Positions 49,801-61,800 of a stretch of 64,000 nucleotides of DNA are shown here, one piece after another. Each line of letters opens with the position of its first letter. The first letter of the stretch is position 1. The DNA comes from Aurelia coerulea (taxonomy: Eukaryota > Cnidaria > Scyphozoa > Semaeostomeae > Ulmaridae): contig CM076956.1 in assembly GCA_039566865.1 (NCBI GenBank), positions 5,405,511 through 5,469,510 of the forward strand, given 5' to 3'. A model generated the notes under the pieces. It was not told where the DNA came from. It searched no databases and worked only from the letters and a program-made list of their open reading frames with translations. The position numbers were made by a program, and so were the translations under genes.

Positions 49801-52800
49801 ACAGACATCGTGTTTTAGCAAATCTTGTACAAGAAACTCGGTAGTAGGGATCTATAAAATCATAACATTTCCGTTTTTTCGTATTTGTTTGAAGAAAGTT
49901 GCAACTTGACACCTTACAAGGATGAGTTGCAGACATATAAATGTAGACCAAAAATCAACAGTTCAGTTCTCACTATGACGTATCTTTATTACAATTTAAC
50001 CTATCTCACTATCCCGCTAGAGCGTCTGGCAGCTTACCAAAGCGAGAACTAGAACCATGTAATCAGTCTACTTCTGAGTGTAACAGACATCGTGTTTTAG
50101 CAAATCTTGTACAAGAAACTCGGTAGTAGGGATCTATAAAATCATAACATTTCCGTTTTTTCGTATTTGTTTGAAGAAAGTTGCAACTTGACACCTTACA
50201 AGGTATCTTTATTACAATTTAACCTATGGAGATCTATCTCACTATCTTACCTTATAGAGATTCTGCCAGTCAGTTATATTTGCACCAGTTGATAGCATTT
50301 TCGATAATATTCTCTACATACAAAAAGGAAGCAAAGATTAATGATAGTTCCAATTTTCTTTTTTTTCCTTATGAAACGATGTACTATAAAAAAAGAAAAT
50401 TTTCTGTTAAAAAATTAAGTGATTCGCAGTACCGTAGACTTGCCCCAAGTCTATCTCTTCAGTCTGTTTACTGTTGTTCCCTTTTGGGTAGTTCCTGGAT
50501 CCGCCATTCTAACATGTTGGAATCGCGGATCCAAGGGACCTGAAGACTGAGGAAATAGACTTGGGGCAAATCTACCGTACCGTGATTCGTATGTGGCGAA
50601 GGAGCATTGCGGCTACACAGGATGTAAACAGCTCAGATTGTATTGAATTGGATAGTTGAAAATAAGTCGCTTTGCTTCCTTTAAAACATACATGTCCCGT
50701 GTGGTCTAGTGGTTAGGATCCGGCGTTTTCACCGCCGTGGCCGGGGTTCGATTCCCCGCACGGGAGAAAATTTTTGTTTCCTAAAGTAAGTAAAGTTTGA
50801 TCTTATGTACTTTTATTTGTCATTGACTAGTCACGATTTTATCAATATATTGTTGAAATATTTTTTTAGCGAACCGACATAATGATCAAAATCATAAAAC
50901 CATCGAATACGAATACACGTATTTTTTTATAAGAAACTGCCTATAAGAAACTCAACACTCAGATCGCCAAAAAAGTAAGAAACTCCACTACTGGAAGAAT
51001 ATGAGTTAAGAAACTTTGATAATGAAAATCCTTGACATATTTTTACTTTACTTTCGCTTGTTTCCTGTATCATATTACTCATAAGGTACTTGAGTAATGT
51101 CTAAGCATTGGAAAGGCTTAAAAAACATTGTTTTGAAATGTTCACGAGGGCACAAGTAGTGAACATGAAGATTGTTATGGAACCTCTAAGAAAGTCATAA
51201 GAAACTCTTGAGTACTCAAAATCTGATAATTTTAAGAAACTTTCAGTACTCGCTCAAATTCTTAGTTTCTTATGAAAAAAATACGTGTAATAGACACAAA
51301 TCATAAAAAATCAAGAAATAAATAGAAAACGTAAAAAATATTCATTACTTACGCTGACATTTTTAACATTCTTCAAGCTATCCTGAAAAGCCATGACAGC
51401 TTCAAGATTTCGTGTTAGTGAAAAGAATGAGATTGCATTTTGTCTCTCTTTAATTTCGTCCATGTTTGTGAGGGGATGAAGGAACCATTGTCGAAGTAAT
51501 CGGGAACCAGGAATAGATTTTGTGTAATTTATTATCCCTGCAATGAAATAAAAATCATTGGCATTTTTATTGGCTGCACTGGGGGCACTGAGAGTTCACC
51601 AAATGAAAAATAGTTTCTTTCTCTGTATTCTCTTCAGGAAAGATAAAAGTTCACGTTTTTAGATCCCGTGTTTTAGGATCTTAGACCACCACAGGAATCA
51701 ATCAAATTTATTTGAACAAGAAAGAAAGGCTCGAAAACAAAATTCTTCCTGCTGCGCTAAAAAAATGTTCAAGAGTTTGAAAAATTGTAGCTCGTAAAAT
51801 ACTGGATGGATTTGGATAAAACGAAAATCAGTTGATAGCAGAAAGATGGAAGTATTTTTGTGATTCTTCACTCGCTTTCATGAGCAAGGAAATCATATGT
51901 AAATTCAACTTTACGCAAATTTATTGGTTGCAAAATGACTGAAAAAGGGTCTGAAACAATCGACCAAATCATATGGGAAACGCGAAAGTGTTTCGATCCC
52001 ATGACAATAATTATGCAGACGACATAAAAAATTGTTAATTTAAAAGAAGTTTCTTTCGATTTGATCGAGTGTTTCAAAATGTTTCTCAGGTATTTCGTAA
52101 CCAAGAGATCTTCGTAATAAAGTCGAATTTACCTATACTTTCGGTACTCATAAACACGAGAAAATTTGAAAAATACTTCGGCTTTTTCGGCTATCAGAAA
52201 GATTTTACTCCATTCCAATCCATCGAGTACTCTCGGTGCTGTGAATTTTCAAACACCTGAACTTTTTTTTTGGCACACACGGTATTTGAATCTAAACACA
52301 GCCAAAGCGAAATTATAGAGTTCACTTTAAAGGTTCCAAGGAGAAAATATCTCCCAACAATTGAAATTACTTGCAGAAACTGCTCTCAAAATGACAAGTG
52401 AAGTAAAACAATTTTATTCACAAATTAACTGAAATTCTAGAAACTATAAAGATCTTTAAAATATTTATTATTAATCTAATTTAGACCATACGTAATTACA
52501 CCGTGCGAATTCATTAAATTTTCATTCATTACAGAGCTATTAAGTTTTAAACGCTTCGTAGCTAATTCTATTGCTTCCAGCGTCATCTGTTCATGCAACC
52601 AAAATACTCCCTTTTCACGAGATTACGTAGATTGCTATCAGGCGTCCCAAAAAAAGTACTCCCGTTTCAAAAATCACCAAAACTTGATTATCAAGCCTGT
52701 CGTAACATTCTCTCTTTGATCACTTTTAATAAGAGTTCCAAATACATTCTAAGGCGATAAAATGTTTCTTTTTTCACTACTGAAAGCGGATTTTGTTGAA

Positions 52801-55800
52801 AAACCTTATTCTGAGCTATACTCGTTAATCAACATCGTAAGCCTTGCCTAAGAGCCATTGTTTTGAAATCCTTCATTATCCTTGAAGTCCACAATGATAG
52901 TTTGTCTTTCTTTCTGATATTTATGACCAAACTAGAAGCTTAATATACTAGTAGTAAATATTATTCATCAAATGCTGCTATTCCTATGTTACTTTTCAGG
53001 TACAGGTACTGTAGTTACAGGCCCGTCGGAACGAAATTCATATTGGGGGGGCTGAAACTTCATGCAAGCGGAGTGATGGGGGTCGGGGGGCTTGCCCCCG
53101 GAAAAATTTTTCATGGCCACGCCCTTTAGATCGTTGGAAAACGCCCCATTTTTGGAGAATTGGCAATTTAAAAAAAAGCAAAGGATGAAGTCTGATAGGG
53201 GTCTTTCCGAGAAAATTCTGAAAAATGGGACTTCTATTTCACGAGGATATAGATTATATTTGAATTCCATAATACCAAGGATGATAGCTTGATAAATTCT
53301 AATAATTTCCACGAGATGGGCTTTCACAGCTTTTTTTACTTACAAAAGTGAACGAACTGCAGCAAATTATTGGGGGGGCTGAAGCCCCCCCAGCCCCCCC
53401 GGTTCCGACGGGCCTGAGTTAATGTTCATAGTCCAAAAGTTCTTGTGAACTTTAGTTCACAAACAGTCATAATTTGCATCAATGGCTTTGATCAGTTCTT
53501 TGTAATTAGCTTTCACTTATTATTGTTCATTGTTTGCTCCATCCAACTGCATTGATAAGCATCAGCAGCAACAATGAAACAGCTGCATCATCACAACAAA
53601 CTGTTCAATGTGTATTGTGTAATTCCAAAAAGGTAGAAAAACAGGTTTTGTATGAGTGAATGAGTGAAAACAATCTTGGTGGAAAGAGTTCATAATGCGA
53701 AATGACAACTGTTCAATTATGGTCCATCCTGCAGCACATTCTTTTATTTAATGACTTCCCATTCCACTGTGTTTCAGTATGGATGAATGCAAATCAGATC
53801 AGAATGCATTCATTACAGGAATTGGAACAGGCAGTCAAGTCTACACGCAGGCTAGCAATTCTTTGGTCCTGCAACAAAAACAAAAAGTGAATAAGGCTTT
53901 AATGTAAAAGATTCTGTACGACATATTGTGTCACGGAGTATTTCTATCAATATGATTTTTTTTACATTTATTTGCCGTATCAAGTATCAACACTGTACAA
54001 AACAGTATTACAACAGCATTGCACTAACACTTGAAACACTTAATAAGATGTCATTGGCCTAACCCAGCAATTCGTTGCAAACCTCCGGTGTCAGTATTGA
54101 GCATTCCTCCCTCCCTCTCCCTCATCAATCCCCTGCCGCCGGTGGTACCTAGCATATATTTTGTTGTGCAGGTCAAAGGAATAACCTCAAGTTAGGCCCT
54201 GAAATCATTGCCTTGGGATAGGCTCCCATCGTCTTGTTCCCGTCTTTGAAACAGATAAGCTGTAGAAGTTATTCTGCTGATCCAGGTCCTGCCGGTGGCT
54301 AGCAATGCTTTCTGCTGTTTATGAATGAAAGCGTAAACAACGTATATAGTAGGCCTAGATAGGCCCTCATTGCTGACATCTTCCTGAAATCTATCCGCTG
54401 TAAAACAGTGCATGGTCAAGAAAATAAAGAGGATAAAAAGAAATCCCTTCATATTTGAAATGAAATTGGCTGTAAAAAACGATGTTGTACGTACCAAAAT
54501 GCGTGAAAATCCCCGTATTCTTCTCCCTCCAAAACACAAAAAGAAATTAATTTGTTAATCGGCAGTGCCATTTGCAATATACTTCAAAACTAGGCAGCCC
54601 TCAAAAGTAATTTGGTAATTCTAAAACCAATCACAAAATACCTGGGAAAATAATTTGGTCTTTGATCTACTTGCTGAAGCAATAATTTAAAGATCATCCA
54701 TGCAATCAAATTTTGACCGTTTTTCAAACAGGAGTACTTTCTTACAGCAATCTTACGTTTCTTTCTTCATATTTACTAACATCGGAATTTTGAGTCAAAT
54801 ATCTCATAAATTCTTCATACAAATACATTGGGAAGTCATTGAACATCCAAGAATTTGTGCAGCATAGTTCGAATTCAAAGAGTAGAATTGGCAAAGCATG
54901 TCATTCAAAAGTAACGGAGGATAAGAATAAGGGAAGTCATACCAAATAATGAAAGTCCTTCTTTGGATCCACTCCCTCCAGATTTATAAACTGATGGATG
55001 TGCTTCTTTGCTGAAAATCTGGAGAGCCCTGTACGAATAAAACCTAAAGGGATTACCATTCGATCTTTGAGAATAGTGCAGTTGATAATTTAACTATAAT
55101 AATTGGAAAATCTACCGGGTAGACCAAACAGAACCTCAAATGTTTCAAAATTCGTTTATGCGGATAGTATTTCAGGTATTGGAATCAATAAAGGTTTAGT
55201 TGATGCCCAAAAGGCTGAAGCAATTTTGTGATTGTTGTCCTATTTTTCTGAGCATTGGAAATGTAAGGAAAATTTAATTTGGACCTCTAAATTCGTGAAA
55301 AGAGGCTAAACACTCATCAAAATTATGGGCGATCCACTCACTGAAACACATTTTTCCCCAAAAGAGTAAAGAATCAAATTTTTACCAAAGCAATAACCAC
55401 GATGATCTGCTCCCTTGGTACGAATCAAATTTTAAGCCTTGAGGGGATGAAATTTCAAGCTTTTCGACAGGGCTAAAAAAACGAAGTAGCATGGTAGCAG
55501 CGCTACCGGGAATTTGGCTGAAATGCTTAAATCTCCCAGGAAGGAAGTAGCGAGAAAGAAGAAGAAACGTTCAGGAAAAGAAGGGCAAGAAATGAGGGGA
55601 GGGAAGGAAAGAAATAAGAAGAGAAAGGTCCAATTTTACCTCTATTTTCAATGCTCAGAAAAATAGAAAAAAATCATAGAAAATACCTTAGCCTTTCGGC
55701 TATCAAACAATTGAATCATTAAAAAAGATTAAGTATTCTCCGTAAAAGAAATTTTTATACGTGTGAAGTTCTTTTTGCTCCACCCGTCAATCAAAGAGCG

Positions 55801-58800
55801 ATTAAAATGGTACGACACGTTCGAATTGAATTCAACAGTACGTCCACATCAATATAGTCTATATTAAGAATTGCAAAAAATCTAAAATCATGAAACTTCA
55901 AAATTTCAAAAACACAAGATATATTTCAAACATACCCGTACGTGCTGTCATCAACCATCATCACAGAGTTTCTAGCAAAGAAAGATGTCATCAAAGTAAT
56001 CTTGCAAATTATATACCGGGTGCACCACAAAAACTATCTACATTTGACAGGCAATGATAAATCGTACACTGCACCAATTTTGAAGATTTTCGATTTAATC
56101 TTTAGCTGAAGTCCAGAATTAGATTCTCAATAGTGTAAATGCAATATTGCTACCTCATGGCTTTTCCTCTCTTTCAAAGGAAGTTTTACTCAAATTCATT
56201 TTGTATGACGACGAAATGTTAACCATTGACATCAATAAGAAGTCACTCTAGGCAATCCGGTTGCCAACCTTTAAATTCATTCATGCTACAGAACGCTTTT
56301 AATTGTTCCATTGCTGCAAATTCCTATACATTAGCACCTACTTTTTGTTAATTTAGTTTAAATTACTTTTCCTTGTATTTTTGTTCAACGTTGTGCGTTG
56401 TGCGTCTTTATGTAGTGTTGTATAGCAATTAGAAAATATAATAATACAGTTCTTTATACAGGGGTAGCCTTTTCAGCAACAAAAGTGCTGTTATCAATAA
56501 GGGCCCTGTTAAAAACATGGAATTAATTACAATCAAAATCTCTAAAGTTTTTAAAAAATTGTTCTCTACCTTTACATTTTTTTCTTACGTAGTGTTCTCT
56601 CAACTTGGATTTAAAAATTACAATTGATTCCAGGGAACGTATGTCCCTTGGAAGTTCATTAAAGCAGTACGGCCCTTGAAAGTAAAGGGACCTTTTCGCA
56701 GTTTCTGTTTTAACTAAAGGCAGTCTAAGTAGCGATTTATTGCTTCTTGTTTCGTGTTTATTGACATTGTCTGCATACGTTCTGAGGGCTGGTATGGAGG
56801 TCCCTTGACGGCATTTGAACATTTCTATTACTACTTTCAGCTTTTTCTGATTGTTGACCGAAATAAGTTTACATCTGTTGTTATTCTGCGATCCGTAGAT
56901 TACTTTTTGCGCTCTGTTTTGTACACTTTCAAATTTCTTTGACATTGTATCTGAAACTTTAACAACTGGCGTCAGTCATTGTCGGTAAAATGAACGAATT
57001 GTATACCGCCTTAGCAGCAAAAACCGACAATGAATCACGTACCCGAGACAACAGCTTTATTCGAGCATTTGCTTTTCTTAATACTCTTCGGAGGTGTTCG
57101 TTCATATTTAAAGTTGGTTCCAGCCAAACTCCAAGGTACTTGTACCCATCAGCAACAGTTATTAGTTTTTCATTCATTTACACTTGCATCGGATCTTTTT
57201 GAAGCGAGACGTTTTGCTGTGCCAAATAGGATTGACTCCGTTTTTCCTTTCTTTAAGTTGATGATGAGCCTGTTTTTGTCGAGCCATTTTGAAACATTGT
57301 TCATTTCGGATGTTAAGGTTTGTTCAATGACACTGATGTTGCTGTGTGACGTGTAGATGACTGTGTCGTCAGCATACATTTGAATATTGCAGTTTTTCAC
57401 ACTTTTGACAAGATCGTTTATCTGTAGTAGAAACAACAACGGCCCCAGAATAGAGCCCTGTGGTACACCATATTTGACTAGCTCTCGATCAGAGTTAACT
57501 CCATCATACTGAACATAACCTACGATTCCCTTGAGAGGCAGCTTTGACAGGAGTACTTTATGCTCCACCGTATCAAAGGCTTTTCGGAGGTCTATGAACA
57601 CAGCTCCAGTCATTTTACCACTGTCAATCGCACGGCGAATGTTGTCGGTAAACACCGTGACGGCCAGCTCAGTGTTATAACCTTTTCGGAAGCCATACTG
57701 CGACTCTGATAGCAATCCTTGTTGCTCCAAGTACTCTGACAACTGGTCATAAACTACTCTCTCCATAATTTTTGATGTTGTGGGCAAAACCGAGATAGGC
57801 CTATAATTGTCAAATGAGCTCAAACTTCCAGTCTTAAAGAGGGGTATCACCTTTGCTATTTTTAGACTATCTGGAACCACCGACTGACTTAACGACTTAT
57901 TTATGATATTGGTTAAGGGCTCTGCCAGTACGTAAGAAGCGTCCTTCAGTAGCCTTGCTGGTATGTCGTCGTGGCCTGGAGCTTTATTCGAGTTTAGGCC
58001 TAAGAGATGACGGAGAACCTTTTGCTTTGTAACATGCTTAAAAATGAATCGCGTCTGTGCTTGTTCAATCTCGCCATCATTTTGCCAAGTGAAGCATGAT
58101 GGTAGAAGGCTGCATAGCTTTTCGGCACATGTAGTGAAAGCCTTGCAAAAACCATCAGCTATTTTTTCTTTATTATTTTCCATTTTTCCAGCAATTTCAA
58201 AGACTTTTGAATTGATCTGTGAAGTGTTGCCTTGAGGGTATAACGTTTTAAGAACTTTCCAAAACTGCTTTGGATTTTTTACATTTTCTTCAATTAGATT
58301 TCGGTTATACTGGGCTTTACTCTTCCTTATACTTGCAGTCACCTTGTTACGATATTTCTTATAGTTATACCAATCATTATCATTGTTACTCTTTTTTGCC
58401 TTGCGCAGATGGTAGTCTCTAGTTTTAATCAGTTCACTGATTTCAGGGGTTCTCCACGGACAATGAATACCTCGAACCTTCTTTTTGATACGAGGGGCAT
58501 GTTTGTCAACGATACCCTTCACAGTCAATTCAAAGTTCTCATAGGCCTTATTTGCGCTGTTTTCGGTGTAATAGAATGAATTTTGATATTTTACAATATG
58601 AATAAAAAAATTAGATTCTGGGATTTTTGTACACTTTTCAGTCTTCTTTTTCTTGAGCTACAAGCTTGTTTCTTAAAACTTTCATTCTCGAAAATACTGA
58701 AAACAATCAAGCTGCCGCATTTCTGCTTTCAGTGTTTTTGAGGAAGAAATTTTAATAAAGTCGCTTATAGCTTAAGAAACAGAAGACAAACGTTTACAAA

Positions 58801-61800
58801 AATCCCAAAATCTAATTCTTTACATCAGCTAAAGATCAAGTCAAAAACCTTCGAAATCGGTGCAGTGTACGATTTATCGTGGCCTGTCAAATGTGGATAG
58901 TTTTTTTGATGCACCTGGCCGCCGCCTCAAATTTAATCAAGGAACTAAATTGGCAAACAGTTACGGATATGATAAAAAGCGAGACAGCTACTATTACATA
59001 CGAAGCATTATCAGGTCTTGCACCAGGCTATCTTTCAAACCTTTTCAAGAAAAATTCTGCACGTGATATCAGCACGAATTTGCGCAATTCCACTGCCGAT
59101 GTCCTTGTTCCAAGGATGAAGACTCGCAGTGAGCAGAAAGCCATATCTTTCCGGGGTGCAAAGACTTGGAATAAATTGCCTTTGTATGTCAAACGAGCAC
59201 CCTCTCTTAGCATTTTTAAAAGTAGGCTGAAGAGTAATTTGCCTCTCTCAGCCTAACTCTATTATTTTCATGTATCTTTGTAGATTGTAAACATCTAAAA
59301 ATTTTAAGTAATTTTTTTTACTAATATTGTAAAGTTTGGCACGGCCCCCTGTAAAGCAATCCTCTCGATTGACGGGGCCACCGTGTAAAAATGATGAACA
59401 ATGAAAATGAAAAGGCAAGGCATTAGAGAATGATCCCTGTAACAAATCACGCTCTGCAGGGTGTTTCATAAAAGACGCAACCCACCTTTATTCGAGAATC
59501 TTCAGAAAACAATGATATTTGAATCAATTTGACGTATACCATCTAAAAGCACAATCTATCTTCTTTCCAATGATATCCAGGTTGGGCGTTTTAATTGAAT
59601 TATTCATCACTTTATTGACGTTTTTGTAAGTATGGCCTATTTCAGATGCGAGAAAGTGATAGGACATTAACAGAAACGAAAACCCATCTTTGTAAGAGCT
59701 TATTTTATCATTCTTAATAAAGGGGTGGCGCATCTGACAATGCTTCCGAATAAAATTGCTTGCAGTTTTCATATGCATTTTTTTCCTACCCAAAATGTCC
59801 TCCGATGGGGGGGCATCACCGGAGGTTGTAGCCCCCTAGTGCCACCCCTGTAATAAAGGCCTGGGAATAAAATGCTTTTCCTCTGCATCAAAGTGTTTCT
59901 AGGCCTGAGATGTTCTGACAAAATCTGTTTTGTAATTTTTTGAGGTAAAAAATGTGTTGATTTTGCTCGTACAGCATGCTGAATTTCAAATCGGGCATAT
60001 ACACTAAAATATCAATTAAGTGATAAATAAGTCCATTAATGCATCCAAACTGCATATCATTGAGAAAAAAGGAAGACTGCACTTTCAGACGGTATCCTAC
60101 ATCTACTAAAATTGCATCCATTTTTAAAGATCTTCAATTACAGTTGGGTTGCGTTTTTCCTGCAACACCCTGTATTGTCGAATAACTAATTCAAATTAGT
60201 TTTTACAACGATGTCGTCAAGAGGAAATTGTAAAAACTGTTTGAAAAGGAAAATAGATCATATTTCTAGACCATGTTGTAACATGCATATAAAACTAGAA
60301 TAAAAAGCTTACAGAGAGAAGGATTTCAGAGCCAGGATTGGTACCCTTGTTCCTGGATCTTCTAATTCGACACCAATTCGATTCTTGTCCAAGTACTTCA
60401 ATAAGGCGCCAGCAGCACGTACCTAAAGATCAATTTCTTTATTTACAAATACTCGTTTTCAAAAATGAGAGACAATGAAGATTTATGACTACATTGAAAC
60501 TTGCAGCTTGATAACATAGATCAAGAAGTGATATGGCATTTTGGATGCTTGTGATCAAAGGTTTTTTTGTTAAAAAAGCTACATATTTAGATATATAATG
60601 TACGGTTGAAGAGGGCCTAACTACTCAAGAAAAAGAGGCATAAATTTGATCTTTTGCGCTTTCTTATATTTCTTCAAGTGCAGTGCTAACTAGTTTCGCC
60701 CACTAGGGCATATTTAGAGAAACAAAGAAGCTGCAAACATAACGAGTTGCTCTGAAGATGCCCTAGTGGGTGAAACTAGTCAGTCCTGGAAGAGAAATAA
60801 AAAAGCGCCAAAGGCCAAGTCGATACCTACATTCTATCTTATATTTAGATATACCGGAAGAGCCAGAAAAAAGTTCCCACTTTTGAAAATTCATAGCATC
60901 AAGAGTACTAGATGGATTGGAATGAATCAATATTTGCTTGACAGCCAAAAGATCAAAGTATTTTTGTGATTTTTCTCACCTTGTTACACGCATTGGAAAA
61001 ATTGGTAAATTCAAATTTATAAAAACTTTGTGGCTGCAAAATGACTGAAAAAGACCTAAAATACACGAGAACAACAGAGAAAAAGCAATTCCTCAAAAGT
61101 GAGAGATATCGTCTGCAGATTTATCGCCATGGGATTGAAAATCTTTGGTATCTGTTTGAGAATCTATGTCTTATTACTCTTGAGAGAGGTGAAACGCCTA
61201 TGTGTATTTTTCTGCGTGAGGAGGGTCCTAACAGTTTGATCAAGTGTTTTAGGCCCTTTTTCAGTCATTTTAAAAACATGAAATTTTTGTAAAGTTGAAT
61301 TTACCTACTTGCAGTGCTCGAAAGAAGACGAAAAAATCACAAAAATACTTTGATCTTTTGGCATTCAACTAGAATTTGAATCACTAAAATCCATGAAGTA
61401 CTTGTGGTGCTATGAATTTTCAAAAGTGGGAACTTTTTTCTGGCTCACCCGGTAGATACACTGTAAGATCATTCTGGACAATTTTCAAATATCTTATGCC
61501 TATTTCGTAGATCTTTAACAGCGATGATGAAAATAGAAGAACATTATATATAGAAGAGATACTGACCATGTTTATGTTATCAAATGAAAGCAATGAACCA
61601 AAGTAGATGTTTCTCTCCAGCTCTGTTGATTCTTCAGGCAGTCCTGGCAATCCATTTAATGTGAGAATTCGTCGCTTGCAAATATCATAACCTCGCAAAA
61701 GGTTGGAATACAACGCTTAGCCACATTTTCAGTCTCATGACTTTCGTGGAAAGGATTCGAGTCTGTCTCGAAACAGATGTTACCTGAGATTTGTGATAAC

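Noticed and set aside
59524..60121. Minus-strand ORFs inside the CAGGGTGTTTC element as a possible transposase
   Set aside because: They are only 77-89 residues and have no DDE/D signature or helix-turn-helix.
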